Below are positions 53,245-62,990 of a stretch of 64,000 bases of DNA, piece after piece. The notes beneath the pieces are model-generated. The model saw nothing but the letters and a program-made list of their open reading frames with translations. It did not search any database and was not told the DNA's origin. Both the position numbers and the translations under genes were made by a program. Within the stretch, counting starts at the first letter, position 1, and every line of letters begins with the position of its first letter. This stretch comes from a bacterium (GTDB lineage: Bacteria; Krumholzibacteriota; Krumholzibacteriia; JACNKJ01), in NCBI GenBank assembly GCA_024231955.1, contig JAAEPZ010000253.1, forward strand, positions 434,001-498,000. The letters run 5' to 3'.

Positions 53245-54492
53245 CTACTTCAGCAGAATGCATTTGCGGATATCCTCATCCTCTCCCGCCTGCAACCGAC
53301 AGAGGTAAACGCCCGCGCCGCAGCGGTCGGCATTCCAGGTGACCCTATGGCGTCCCCGCGGCAGATTATCCGATTTGAGCACGGTGACCAACCTCCCGGC
53401 CGGATCGTGTATGGAGACGACCACGCGACAGTCCCGCACTAGCGTGAATTCAAACTCGGTTACCGGGTTGAAGGGATTCGGATAGTTCCGGTGCAAGCGC
53501 GCCGCACCCGGATCTCCCTCATCGGGGGATACGGCAGTAACTCCGCATCCGCCCAAAGCGCCGATCGTTTCATCACAATCATTGTTGTCCGGCAGACACG
53601 GGGAATCGTCGACCAGCCGATAATCCCCGGCTGCGGCATCACAATATAGTGGATCCAGACAGATATTCCCGTCTACGCCATTGAGTCCTGTAATGTAATC
53701 AACCCAGTCGCCACCGGCATTGCCGAATACATTGCAGCAGGAGACGGCGATCACGGGATTGATCCAGAAGCAGGCGGCTGAGGAGTAGCTGAAGGTGAAC
53801 AGGCAGGCGTGGGCGGTAAAGCCGGAATTGGTGACGAATGCACATCCTCCCATGTTCGAACCGTTGTGGCTAATCGTGCAGTTCTCCAGTGTGACATCAG
53901 AGTACTCGCAATAGATCGCCCCACCCAATGACACGGGGATGACCAGATTGTTCGCCACCATCCGGGTAGCGACAATCAGAGGTGAGGCGGACGCCGTGCA
54001 GTATAGCGCCCCACCCTTGTTCGAATCATTATTGCGGAGCAGGCAGCGTCGAATCACGGGGGAAGAGGTTGCACAGTGTATCGCGCCGCCCGTTTCCGAC
54101 CAGCCGCCCTGTATGGTGATCCCCTCCAGTATCGCCCCGTCACCCTCGTTCGAGTCAAACATGACACCTCGATGCGGATCACCGGTGGAGCCGTCGCAGG
54201 CGATGACACATGCCTGGGGATTACCGCTCACGGAACCCAGATACAGGTCCTTGCCCAGATAACTGAGGTCACGATTGCCCGCGCCGCTGAACTGACCATC
54301 AGCCAGCAAAACGCTGTCACCGCCCTCTGCCGCCGTCAGAGCAGACTGAATATCGGGATAGTCACCATTGCCGTCGGGGAGCACCAGACAGGAGCTGCGC
54401 GTTCCGGATTCAAAAGCCAAGACCGAATTGAGCTGCAGCATCGATTGAACGCAAATGAGGACAGTGACGATAACAATCAGTTTACGCAACAT
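53245..54492 (-). CDS. Secreted parallel beta-helix protein with NPFNP-type C-terminal domain
   Basis: 415 residues. Signal peptide (MLRKLIVIVTVLICVQS...VLAFES). After SCLVLPDGNGDYPDIQSAL, an opening typical of pectin-lyase-like secreted proteins, short beta-helix turns follow (AILEGITIQGG, VIRRCLLRNN, VTLENCTISHN). The C-terminal ~80 residues start with NYPNPFNPVTEF and end in GVYLCRLQAG, homologous in plan to the tail of the SBBP protein at 31136. Probably exported to the surface by a tail-recognising system. Confidence 0.82.
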   Translation of the reverse strand: MLRKLIVIVTVLICVQSMLQLNSVLAFESGTRSSCLVLPDGNGDYPDIQSALTAAEGGDSVLLADGQFSGAGNRDLSYLGKDLYLGSVSGNPQACVIACDGSTGDPHRGVMFDSNEGDGAILEGITIQGGWSETGGAIHCATSSPVIRRCLLRNNDSNKGGALYCTASASPLIVATRMVANNLVIPVSLGGAIYCEYSDVTLENCTISHNGSNMGGCAFVTNSGFTAHACLFTFSYSSAACFWINPVIAVSCCNVFGNAGGDWVDYITGLNGVDGNICLDPLYCDAAAGDYRLVDDSPCLPDNNDCDETIGALGGCGVTAVSPDEGDPGAARLHRNYPNPFNPVTEFEFTLVRDCRVVVSIHDPAGRLVTVLKSDNLPRGRHRVTWNADRCGAGVYLCRLQAGEDEDIRKCILLK

Positions 54493-54743
54493 ACGCGACC
54501 TCTATGCCGTCGAGGGAATTGATTATTTCTCCCCCTCAGTATACACCAGCGACAGGTCCGGCACCAGAACTCCTGCGACACTCCCCCTTGCCTTGCCGGG
54601 GCGTTCCGGCACTATCCCGGAACCGGATCCAGAGCAATCACTGTGCTCCCGGAATTATGATCGATATTATTGATCCATTGCTGTACAATACGTCCGGCGT
54701 CGCTCGCCTCTCCCTGGCGGCGTCTCAGCAAACTGGAGGTATC

Positions 54744-55247
54744 ATGTTCAGAAAACTGGAAGATTTCGACAAGGCCTATGCAGGATTGTGCACAGGGACG
54801 GCCAAGATCATGGCGCTCCTGACCGACGACAATCTGGAGCAATCCGTCGCTGAAGAATTCCGGACCCTGAGCCACGTCGCCTGGCACATCATCACCACTG
54901 TACCCGAGATGATGAACCGGGTGGGTCTGGGGCTCTCCTGCATCAATTTCGAGAGTATGCCCCCGCCGGCAGGTGCGGATTATCTCAAAGCCTATCAGGC
55001 TGTAGCAACCGAATTACAGGCTGCGATCAAGGCAAACTGGACCGATGAGACGCTGTTGCTGGAGGATGACCTCTACGGTCAGAAATGGGCCCGCGGCCTG
55101 ACGCTGCGGATTCTGATCGAACATGAGGTGCACCATCGCGGACAGATGACGGTCCTGCTCCGTCAGGCCGGACTTCAGGTTCCCGGGTTGATGGGTCCGT
55201 CGAAAGAGGAGTGGGATCAATTCGGCATGCCCGCTCCGCCCTACTAG
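54744..55247 (+). CDS. DinB-family protein
   Basis: 167 residues, with GGAGG before the ATG. The four-helix DinB/YfiT fold is indicated by a His in SHVAWHII and the later pair in EHEVHHRGQMTVLLRQ, which together form the usual metal site. Members of this family act in thiol-dependent detoxification or are uncharacterised. Transcribed alone and ends at a strong terminator. Confidence 0.88.
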   Translation: MFRKLEDFDKAYAGLCTGTAKIMALLTDDNLEQSVAEEFRTLSHVAWHIITTVPEMMNRVGLGLSCINFESMPPPAGADYLKAYQAVATELQAAIKANWTDETLLLEDDLYGQKWARGLTLRILIEHEVHHRGQMTVLLRQAGLQVPGLMGPSKEEWDQFGMPAPPY

Positions 55248-55271
55248 CAGCCGGGCCATCCGCGCGATACA

Positions 55272-55299
55272 GCAAAGGCGACCCTCAGGTCGCCTTTTT
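55272..55299. terminator. Bidirectional intrinsic terminator
   Basis: AAAGGCGACC pairs perfectly with GGTCGCCTTT around CTCA, with a long T-run on the plus strand and AAA on the left arm. It separates the convergent DinB and glycosyltransferase genes. Confidence 0.88.
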
Positions 55300-55324
55300 T
55301 TATTGCAGCGGGTCGGCAGTTCGT

Positions 55325-56539
55325 CTAGTCGGGGATCAAATCACCGAACAATTGCGCAACGTTGCGGGAGTTCATCTCCATATCAAAACGGGACTCGATC
55401 CGTTCGCGCGCCCGGCGAGCCATCGCCAACCCAAGCTCCGGCTCATCCGCAACGCGGATCATCGCCTCCGCAAACTCCTCGGGACGATCCGGAGCGGCCA
55501 GCAAACCGCTGATCCCCTCCTCCACCAATTCAGGCAACCCGGTAACTCGCGGAGCGAGAATCGGCGTCCCCATGGCCATGGCCTCCATCACCGACACCGG
55601 GATACCTTCGCTGTGACTGGCCAGCACGAACAGATCCGCAGTGCGGAGATGTTGCGCCACTTCACCGTGATCGACAACACCATGGAAGTCGACCTCGGCG
55701 GCGATGCCCAACTCGACCGCCAGATTCTCCAGGTATTGACGACGCCCATCCTCATCCTTGCCCAGCAGATCCAGGTGGAATCGATACCCTTGCGCCTTGA
55801 TCAGAGCGCAGGCCTTGAGCAGCCCCTCATGATTCTTGATGGCATACAGCGAGGCGACACAGACCAGTTTCAGCGGCCCGGGAGTGCGCGATTCCCGAGG
55901 AATGAACTCAAACTGCTCACGCAGGATGCCGCAGTGACTGACCGGAATCCGCTCCCGCGGGATTCCCGGATACACTTCGCGCAATTTGCGGCGATTATAC
56001 GCCGACACGGCCACCACGAAACTGGCTCTCATCAGTTTGGACTTCAGGCAATAGCGATCCGGTGGGTGAATCGAGGCGCTGCCATGGGCAGTAAAACTGA
56101 AACTGTTGCCGTTGAGACGGGCGGCGACCAGTGCGGCCAGGGCCGCTTTGAATGCAAAATGGGCATGCAGATGCTCGGGGCGGCCACGCACGAGGCGGGC
56201 AAAGCAGATCCCGTGTGCCAGGTGCATGAAACTCCGGATCACCTTGCCCGGCGCATCATTATCGAAGGGGATGGCCAGAAGTGTGAGCAGACGTAACGGG
56301 TGGCGCAACAGATAGAAGCCGATTGCGGCGATCAGCCGGAGCAACGGCACTGGACGCACGTTCTTAGTGCGGGCCAAATAGATCTCCGCTTCGACCGGGC
56401 AGTTGTTCGCGGGAAGAAGCGAGTAGATATCCACCGTAAATCCCTGCTCCTCCAATACACGGATCTCATTGTAGATGAAGTTCAACGTGTCGGAGGGGAA
56501 ACGATCCAGTATATAGATCACCCGCTTGCCGTTACCCAT
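55325..56539 (-). CDS. Glycosyltransferase, GT4/GT-B type
   Basis: 404 residues. N-terminal VIYILDRFPSDTLNFIYNEI is typical of exopolysaccharide glycosyltransferases. HLHAHFA is in the acceptor domain, and SEGIPVSVMEAMAMGTPILA is the EX7E donor motif. It overlaps the previous glycosyltransferase by 8 nt and ends the cluster. It should add a sugar from a nucleotide donor to a lipid-linked or surface glycan. Confidence 0.9.
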   Translation of the reverse strand: MGNGKRVIYILDRFPSDTLNFIYNEIRVLEEQGFTVDIYSLLPANNCPVEAEIYLARTKNVRPVPLLRLIAAIGFYLLRHPLRLLTLLAIPFDNDAPGKVIRSFMHLAHGICFARLVRGRPEHLHAHFAFKAALAALVAARLNGNSFSFTAHGSASIHPPDRYCLKSKLMRASFVVAVSAYNRRKLREVYPGIPRERIPVSHCGILREQFEFIPRESRTPGPLKLVCVASLYAIKNHEGLLKACALIKAQGYRFHLDLLGKDEDGRRQYLENLAVELGIAAEVDFHGVVDHGEVAQHLRTADLFVLASHSEGIPVSVMEAMAMGTPILAPRVTGLPELVEEGISGLLAAPDRPEEFAEAMIRVADEPELGLAMARRARERIESRFDMEMNSRNVAQLFGDLIPD

Positions 56540-57737
56540 CCGCCACCCCCAGGTCCCGTAAAATCCGCTCCGCCGTCAGGGACCAGTCGCACGCGCGCAC
56601 CCGTTCTCTGCGCAACTGGCGCTTCTCCGCGCTGTCCCCGGCCAGCTCCTCCTCCACAAGACGGATGAACTCCTCCTCGTCACCGGTGATCCTCACGAAT
56701 TCACTGAAGTTCTCCTCCAGCTCCCGGATCCGTACGGACACCACCGGCAATCCCAGAGCCAGGTACTCCTGCGCCTTGATCGGGAAACTGCTGTAGATCC
56801 ATTCGGTCTCTATCCAGTTCATGATGCCGATGTCGAAGACGCCGGCCCAGACGGGCAGCTCCCCGTAGGCTGCGGGACCGGGCAGATAACAGTTGGGGAA
56901 AGCGGCCAGTTCGCCGTAATCCCCCACCGGTTTGCCGATCAGCACGACGCTCCAGTCGGGATGCCTCTCCAGAATCCCCTTGAGAATCGACTTGTTGTTG
57001 TGGTTGGTCATGCTGCCGAAATAGCCCACCACGGGGTGGGGCAGGTCGCGCAACTCAGACGGCAATTCGACCTTGTCCCCGCCTGCGGAGCTGAAGTGTT
57101 CGAAATCCACGCCGTGCGGCAGATAGGCGATGCGATCACTGGCGCCGATGCGGCCGACGAGATCATCGTAAATCGCCAGTGAGGCGCAGTACACCATATC
57201 CGCTTCCCGGCAAATCGCCTCGTCATACTCCCGATACAGCCGACTGACCTCTTCGCGACGGGCTTCCGGCAGATCGGTGAAGGCGCTGGTCTTGTCGGCG
57301 AAGTAATAGATGAAGTGGCGATGGCGCAGCCTCCGGGCCGCCAGGAGGGGATGATAGGTGGCGCTCCCCCAGATCAACGGCCGACGCAATCCCAGAAGCA
57401 GAGACACCAGGCCGACCTGCAGGGCCAGCAGCAGGGCATTGATCCGATCCCCGCGCCGGGACATGAATAGCGGCAAGTAGAGCGGACTATAGATCCAGAC
57501 GCCGGGCCCGTCCCGGCGGAGCAGTTTCAGATGGGTCTTGAGTTTGTGCAGGACCTTGCGCCTGAAAGCGCTGCGCTCGCTCTGCCCTTTGAGTGAAGGG
57601 AGCCGTACCGGCAACGGATTTACCCAGAGCAAACGTCTCCCCCGAGCCAGACGTCCCACGATCTGCATCGAACTGCTGTGACTCGTCTTGTACCAGTCTT
57701 CGGCGAAACAGATGATGTCGAAATCGGACTTGCTCAA
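56532..57737 (-). CDS. Glycosyltransferase, GT-B type (TuaH-like)
   Basis: 401 residues. FDIICFAEDWYKTSHSSSMQ near the start and LPHGVDFEHF, VVGYFGSM and PIKAQEYLALGLPVVS in the C-terminal domain match the teichuronic-acid TuaH-like branch. The Glu-containing EX7E-type segment is KAQEYLALGLP. Part of a three-gene glycan cluster with the NodB-like protein upstream and a second glycosyltransferase overlapping downstream. Confidence 0.85.
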   Translation of the reverse strand: MSKSDFDIICFAEDWYKTSHSSSMQIVGRLARGRRLLWVNPLPVRLPSLKGQSERSAFRRKVLHKLKTHLKLLRRDGPGVWIYSPLYLPLFMSRRGDRINALLLALQVGLVSLLLGLRRPLIWGSATYHPLLAARRLRHRHFIYYFADKTSAFTDLPEARREEVSRLYREYDEAICREADMVYCASLAIYDDLVGRIGASDRIAYLPHGVDFEHFSSAGGDKVELPSELRDLPHPVVGYFGSMTNHNNKSILKGILERHPDWSVVLIGKPVGDYGELAAFPNCYLPGPAAYGELPVWAGVFDIGIMNWIETEWIYSSFPIKAQEYLALGLPVVSVRIRELEENFSEFVRITGDEEEFIRLVEEELAGDSAEKRQLRRERVRACDWSLTAERILRDLGVADG

Positions 57738-57774
57738 GATTGCCGTCTCACTTTGCAGCAGTCAGGGTGGCGTA

Positions 57775-58602
57775 TCACTTCACTCTGCCGTGCGCGCGAC
57801 AGATCTCCTCGAAATTCCAGAACTCCAGATCGGGTACCCTGCTGCGCAATTCCGTGATTGAGTCACCGACAAGGCGCATGCTGGCGGGCGTGTGGTGGAA
57901 GCGGTGGTGCAGAAGCCAGCCGATGATGTTCACGAAACGGCGAGCACTGTCATAGCGGGCGAAGAGCGTTTCGAGATCGTGGAAGTCGCAATCGATACTG
58001 CCGTGCTCGCCGTGATACTTTTTGATGTAGGAGAGCACGACGTCGATGGTGAAGATATCGGTGCGGGCGTAGTTCTCCAGATGGTAACTGACATGCTTGC
58101 CCAGAATCTGGCCCCGTTTCAGAAAACGACCGACCTTGTAGAAAAGCCTGCGGGAGAGACGCGGATTGAAATGCCCGTTGAAGACGGTGAAACCCAGCTC
58201 CCCCACGATGCGAATCGAATCCTGGTTATAGGGGCCGAAGGGGAAGTTCACGGCGGGGAACCACTGGTCGCCGAACTTGTCATCCATGATCTGCTTGCCG
58301 CGACTCAGGTCACGATACTGATCATCGTAACTCCGGTCGCCGCCGAACTCCCCCACACCATGCCAGCTGTGATTCCAGCCGTGCTGCATCAACTCGACCA
58401 GCCGCCCGTGCTCGGCTTTTTGCCGAAGAAGCCAGGCGACACACTCCTCAGTGACGTTGCCCGGCTCGACCGTATGGATAATCGGGACGTTCTCAGCCAC
58501 CAGCAGGGCGGTGAGTTCGATCAATTCGGGGGTCAGTTCGTTGACATCATCGTTACGGAAGAAGACGATCGGCGGCAGGTGGGCAGAAGCATTGCGAGTC
58601 AT
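57775..58602 (-). CDS. NodB-like polysaccharide deacetylase
   Basis: 275 residues. It opens with FFRNDDVNE (Asp18/Asp19 at the usual catalytic and metal positions). QHGWNHSWHG supplies the metal His pair, and FPFGPYN corresponds to the (R)PP(Y/F)G-like motif. It has no signal peptide, so it probably acts on a cytosolic or lipid-linked precursor made with the neighbouring glycosyltransferases. Confidence 0.8.
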   Translation of the reverse strand: MTRNASAHLPPIVFFRNDDVNELTPELIELTALLVAENVPIIHTVEPGNVTEECVAWLLRQKAEHGRLVELMQHGWNHSWHGVGEFGGDRSYDDQYRDLSRGKQIMDDKFGDQWFPAVNFPFGPYNQDSIRIVGELGFTVFNGHFNPRLSRRLFYKVGRFLKRGQILGKHVSYHLENYARTDIFTIDVVLSYIKKYHGEHGSIDCDFHDLETLFARYDSARRFVNIIGWLLHHRFHHTPASMRLVGDSITELRSRVPDLEFWNFEEICRAHGRVK

Positions 58603-58728
58603 GGTATCCTCAATGGCGTTAACATCTCTTCATGGCGTTAGGCACAAGCCAACGCCCCGGTCATGTTCCAAGAAACACTACCGGGGCTGGAATCGTCAAG
58701 TCCCAACAGAATGATTGCCAACCGGTTA

Positions 58729-59220
58729 CTATTTGCCTGCGCAACGCATATCGACGCTGTAACGCTCGTAATCGCCAAGCAATCTCTCCTTGTCGAAAAT
58801 CATATCCTCGCGACGGACGGTCGCGACCTCGTACAGGTCACTCATCACGATCGCCTCTTTGGGGCAGGCCTCCATGCAATATCCGCAGTTGATACAGCGG
58901 CCGATATCGATCTGAAACTCCGCCGGCACCCGTTCCCGCATGTCCTGATCCCGGAACTCACCGATAACGATGCTGATCGCCTTGGACGGACAAACGGATT
59001 CACAGAGTTTGCAGGCGACACATTTTTCGATGTTGTCGTCACCCATTACCAGTCTAGGGATGCCGCGGTAACCCTCGGGCAATTCCCAACGCTCCTCGGG
59101 ATAGGAGAGCACAACGTCCTTCCGGAACATGTTCCGAAAGGTGATCCCGAGTCCCTGGAAGATCGCGGGCAGATAGAGTTTCTCCCGCAGACTCAGCTTG
59201 TCATTGCGTTTAACCTTCAT
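58729..59220 (-). CDS. nuoI: NADH-quinone oxidoreductase subunit I
   Basis: 163 residues from the ATG at 59220, which overlaps the end of nuoG by 11 nt and has GGAAGG upstream. Two [4Fe-4S] motifs, CVACKLCESVCP and CINCGYCMEACP, carry clusters N6a/N6b in the arm between NADH and quinone. ELPEGYRGIPRL is the conserved segment before the first cluster. No membrane-arm gene follows; the next gene is the NodB-like deacetylase. Confidence 0.95.
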   Translation of the reverse strand: MKVKRNDKLSLREKLYLPAIFQGLGITFRNMFRKDVVLSYPEERWELPEGYRGIPRLVMGDDNIEKCVACKLCESVCPSKAISIVIGEFRDQDMRERVPAEFQIDIGRCINCGYCMEACPKEAIVMSDLYEVATVRREDMIFDKERLLGDYERYSVDMRCAGK

Positions 59221-61036
59221 TGCCGACCGCCTTCCCGGCGCTTTCGCCACTCAATAACGGAAGCCACCACTGATAATCCTCGCATCGCAAAGCGCTGCGT
59301 GCGGTGAGTCGACGAGTCAACCCAAGTGTGTTGATCATGCTCCCGGCCAGGGCCAGCGTCGGACGACGGGCCAGAACCACCTCGGCGGCGCGGTGCAGCT
59401 CCTTCATGTCACGGCATTGGACAATCAGACTGCCGTTCTGGCTGAGAGCGCGCACCCACTGTTCGTGATCCTTGAAATCAACCTGCGCCTCGACACCAAA
59501 CAGGAAGAGGTGATCGATACGCCCCTCCTCGAGCGCCTTGAGCAGTGCATCGTTGTCATCCTCGCGGTCGCCGGCTGCGGCCATCAGCCCCCGCCGGTTG
59601 AAGCCATCGGTGAGCAGGACAACACTGAACTCCCCCTCCCGCCCGCGACACAGATCCAGAATGGAGGTGTCGAGTCGACCGGAGCGGAGCAGCATCTCAT
59701 CGACGATCAGCAGCAGCCGATCGGATCCCGTCATCGCCGAACTCCCCTGCCCCTGAAGCCAGGATTCGGGTGTCTCCGACGAGCGGCTCCACTCCTGCGT
59801 GAACCCCTCGGGATCCGGACCCGGTTGCTCGCCGACCAGCGTGACGGCGAGTCCGTTCGCAGCGGCTTCACCGAGACGGAGGGCCAGAACCGGATGTGTC
59901 TCCAGCGGGTCGCGTCCCAGGATGATGGCGCGATCGAAGCCGCCCAGGCGGGCCAGGTCATTCAACTCCAGTTTCTCCTCATCCAGGGCAGCCAGGAACC
60001 TACGCGGCTCCGTGGAGGCGCCCGCAAAGGGGGAAAAGGGGGAATCCAGGAATCCGTTCAATTCGGTCAGGGAGGCCAACTCCTCATTTGTGCTCCGGCT
60101 GCCGCAGAGCACGGCGCAAGAGCCAGCCCCTTGCCGGATGATCTCCAACGCACGGGCGGCGGTCTCTTCACGACTCATCGGCACCTGCTCACCCTGCAGG
60201 CGAACGAGATTGCCGGCCGAACCATTCTCGGACGGTCTGCCGTAACGTCCACGATCGCAGAGCCACCAGGAGTTGACGGCCGAATCGGGGGAGGCGGTCA
60301 GACGGGCCAACTGGTCTCCCAGCCACCAGGTCGAAGCGCTGCAGGCCATAGAGCAGACGCCGCAGACGCTCTCCACCTGTTCCAGTTCCCAGGGGCGGGC
60401 CTTGAAACGGAAATCCCTGCTGGTCAGGGCCCCTACCGGGCAGATATCGGCCAGATTGCCCGTGAAGTTACCCGTAAGACGGCTGCCGGAGAACAGGTCA
60501 ACGGTGGCCTTGTCGCCCCGGTTCTTGATCGTCAGTTCGCAATTGCCCACCACATCCCGCTGGAAGCGGACGCAGCGGGTGCACAGGATACACCGCTCGG
60601 CGTCATGGATGATCCGCTCGCCGATTATCCGGTGCTTGAAATTGAGGTTCTTGTCATCCTCCATCCGACTGTGGCCGGGACCGTGCAGACGCGTGTTGTC
60701 CTGCAGCGGACACTCGCCGCCCTTGTCGCAAATGGGACAGTCCAGAGGATGGTTGATGAGGAGGAACTCCAGGACACCCTTCCGGGCCTTGATCACCTTC
60801 TCGGAGTTGGCAATCACCTCCATGCCAGCGGAGGTGGTCAGGGTGCAGGCGGGAACGAGCTTGGGGATCTTGGCGACCTCCACGAGGCAGAGTCGGCAGC
60901 TCCCCTCCGGTCCCAGACCCGGATGGTAGCAGAAGTGCGGAATCTCCTCGCCCAGCTCCCGCGACAGATCGATCAGAGGCTTCCCGGCTTCCGTTTCGAT
61001 CTCCACACCGTTGTACGTCATCTTGATTAATTCCAT
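59210..61036 (-). CDS. nuoG: NADH-quinone oxidoreductase subunit G
   Basis: 608 residues. The [2Fe-2S] ligands are Cys36, Cys47, Cys50 and Cys64. Then come the His/Cys cluster region (LDCPICDKGGECPLQD), the ferredoxin-like CILCTRCVRF and CPVG, and CGVCSMACS, where the molybdopterin-like domain begins. That C-terminal domain is short (total 608 compared with about 900 in E. coli). The stop and the start of the NuoB-NuoD gene overlap at 61036. Confidence 0.94.
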   Translation of the reverse strand: MELIKMTYNGVEIETEAGKPLIDLSRELGEEIPHFCYHPGLGPEGSCRLCLVEVAKIPKLVPACTLTTSAGMEVIANSEKVIKARKGVLEFLLINHPLDCPICDKGGECPLQDNTRLHGPGHSRMEDDKNLNFKHRIIGERIIHDAERCILCTRCVRFQRDVVGNCELTIKNRGDKATVDLFSGSRLTGNFTGNLADICPVGALTSRDFRFKARPWELEQVESVCGVCSMACSASTWWLGDQLARLTASPDSAVNSWWLCDRGRYGRPSENGSAGNLVRLQGEQVPMSREETAARALEIIRQGAGSCAVLCGSRSTNEELASLTELNGFLDSPFSPFAGASTEPRRFLAALDEEKLELNDLARLGGFDRAIILGRDPLETHPVLALRLGEAAANGLAVTLVGEQPGPDPEGFTQEWSRSSETPESWLQGQGSSAMTGSDRLLLIVDEMLLRSGRLDTSILDLCRGREGEFSVVLLTDGFNRRGLMAAAGDREDDNDALLKALEEGRIDHLFLFGVEAQVDFKDHEQWVRALSQNGSLIVQCRDMKELHRAAEVVLARRPTLALAGSMINTLGLTRRLTARSALRCEDYQWWLPLLSGESAGKAVGNEG

Positions 61037-62757
61037 CAGCGATCACACTCCCCCATGACCGGGTCCAGGCTGGCAACGGTTGCAACGACATCCGAGATGG
61101 ACAAACCCTCGAGAATCTTGCGGAGTACCTGCAGGTTGTTGAAAGATGGGCTACGGATCTTCAATCGATAGGGATGCATATCGCCGTCACTGACGAGGTA
61201 GAACCCCAGCTCACCCTTTGGCGCTTCGATCGCCGAATAGATTTCACCGGGAGGAGGTGTGATCCCCTCGCTGATCAGCTTGAAGTGGTGGATCAGCTCC
61301 TCCATCGAGCTGTAGACCAGATCCTTGCGCGGTAAAACGAAGTCGCGGTTGTCGAGGGTGATCTCACCGTCCGGCATCTCGACGACGGCCTGACGCACCA
61401 ACTTGATGCTCTGACGCATCTCGCCCATCCGGACCAGATACCGATCCATGCAATCGCCCCGCTCACCCGTGACGAGATCGAAATCGAACAGCTCGTAGTC
61501 GAGGTAGGGTGCGGCCTTGCGCAGATCGTGCTCGACACCCGCGGCGCGGAGGTTGGGGCCGGAGAGGCCGAAGCTGATCGCCTCCTCATCACTGATCACA
61601 CCGACGTCGGCATTGCGATCTATCCAGATCCGGTTGCTGCTCAGCAGCCCCTCCACGTCATCCAGAACTTTCTCGCACCGGACCAGAGCCTCCTCAACCT
61701 TGTCCGTCCAACCGAGAGGCAGATCGCGAGCCAATCCGCCGATGCGCATGAAACTGGTCGTCAGGCGCGCGCCGGTCAACTCCTCGAAGAGGTTGTAGAA
61801 CTCCTCGCGTATCTGGAAGGTGAGGAAGAAGACGGAGGCTGCCCCCAGATCCAGAGCGTTGGTGCCGATCGCAAGCAGGTGGGCGCTGATGCGGGCCATT
61901 TCGGAGACCAGCAGCCGTATGCGTCTGGCCCTCACCGGGGCCTCAATCCCCACCAGTTTCTCGACCGCCATGGCGTAACCGGTGTTGTTGGCCAGAGGAC
62001 TCATGTAGTCCAGCCGGTCGGTATAGGGGAGGAAGTTGTGATACGTGCGGGTCTCGGCGATTTTCTCCATCGCGCGATGCAGATAACCCAGGTGCGGATC
62101 GGCCTGAAGGACCGTCTCGCCATCCATCTCCAGAACCAGCCGCAACACACCGTGCGTCGCGGGGTGACAGGGTCCCATATTGAGGACCATGGAATCATTA
62201 TGCTTCGGCTCGAAGTTCGTGGCGTTGTCCAGGACCGGAATCCGCGGTTCGTAGTGCTCCCGCGGCGCATCGCGCAGGCTCTCGGTATCGACCTTTTCAC
62301 GAATCTTCAGAAGCGCATCAAGCAGCGCCTCGGGACGCGGGGGGCAACCGGGGATATAGATATCCACCGGCAGTATTTTCTCAAGCCCCTGCACAACTGA
62401 GTAACTGTCGAACATGCCGCCGCTGCAAAGACAGGTGCCCATCGCAATAACCCACTTGGGCTCCAGCATCTGATCGTAAATGCGGCGTACGGCGGGAGCC
62501 ATCTTATGGGTCAGAGTGCCGGCCACAATCATCACATCGCTCTGGCGTGGTGAGAACCGGAGTGCCTCCGCACCGAAACGAGCCTGATCGTAGCGGCTGG
62601 CGACAGCGGCCATCATCTCGATTGCGCAACACGACAAACCCATCGGCATGGGCCATAGGGAGTTCTTGCGCGCCCAGTTTATGGCCTTATCCAGCGTTGT
62701 GGTCATCACGTCGACATTGAAAGTCTGAGATCTGGAATCTTTTTGCGCAGGGATCAT
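61036..62757 (-). CDS. nuoBD: NADH-quinone oxidoreductase NuoB-NuoD fusion, no NuoC part
   Basis: 573 residues. Residues 1-155 are Nuo[20 protein letters not shown], the N2-cluster ligands Cys43, Cys44, Cys109 and Cys138 (spaced 65 and 29 as in E. coli), and [15 protein letters not shown]. After a ~30-residue linker, residues ~188-573 are Nuo[36 protein letters not shown] and a C-terminal DPVMGECDR in place of the usual FxxxDxDR ending. The NuoC (30-kDa) domain, normally between B and D, is missing both from the fusion and from the neighbourhood. AGGAAG stands 8 nt before the ATG. Confidence 0.94.
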   Translation of the reverse strand: MIPAQKDSRSQTFNVDVMTTTLDKAINWARKNSLWPMPMGLSCCAIEMMAAVASRYDQARFGAEALRFSPRQSDVMIVAGTLTHKMAPAVRRIYDQMLEPKWVIAMGTCLCSGGMFDSYSVVQGLEKILPVDIYIPGCPPRPEALLDALLKIREKVDTESLRDAPREHYEPRIPVLDNATNFEPKHNDSMVLNMGPCHPATHGVLRLVLEMDGETVLQADPHLGYLHRAMEKIAETRTYHNFLPYTDRLDYMSPLANNTGYAMAVEKLVGIEAPVRARRIRLLVSEMARISAHLLAIGTNALDLGAASVFFLTFQIREEFYNLFEELTGARLTTSFMRIGGLARDLPLGWTDKVEEALVRCEKVLDDVEGLLSSNRIWIDRNADVGVISDEEAISFGLSGPNLRAAGVEHDLRKAAPYLDYELFDFDLVTGERGDCMDRYLVRMGEMRQSIKLVRQAVVEMPDGEITLDNRDFVLPRKDLVYSSMEELIHHFKLISEGITPPPGEIYSAIEAPKGELGFYLVSDGDMHPYRLKIRSPSFNNLQVLRKILEGLSISDVVATVASLDPVMGECDR

Positions 62758-62990
62758 ACTGCTAACTTCCTGTTAAGTACTCAGCTCATTTGTGTTGAGT
62801 GCAAGAGGATACGTCCGAAGGCAAGAGGTCGTCAATCAAACAGACGAGGTTACCGGCATTACAGTACCACTTTCCCCGTACTTGGACTGAAAAGGGGGCG
62901 ACAGGGGATGTGTCCCCCCTCAGCACCACGCAAACCGAGTTTGTCCGCCTGCGTCGAGGTGCACCGGCCGCAAATCGGATCCGGGCAACC
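62758..62990. other. Intergenic region upstream of nuoBD
   Basis: 233 nt. Nothing beyond the ribosome binding site of nuoBD can be named. It also forms the 3' flank of the ECF sigma gene, and I see no strong terminator for that gene here. Confidence 0.4.

Noticed and set aside
55211..56296. 361-codon plus-strand frame antisense to the GT4 gene
   Set aside because: No ribosome binding site and no protein features, while the minus strand has a full glycosyltransferase.
59393..61030. 545-codon plus-strand frame antisense to nuoG
   Set aside because: NuoG cluster cysteines lie on the minus strand; the plus frame is a mirror effect.
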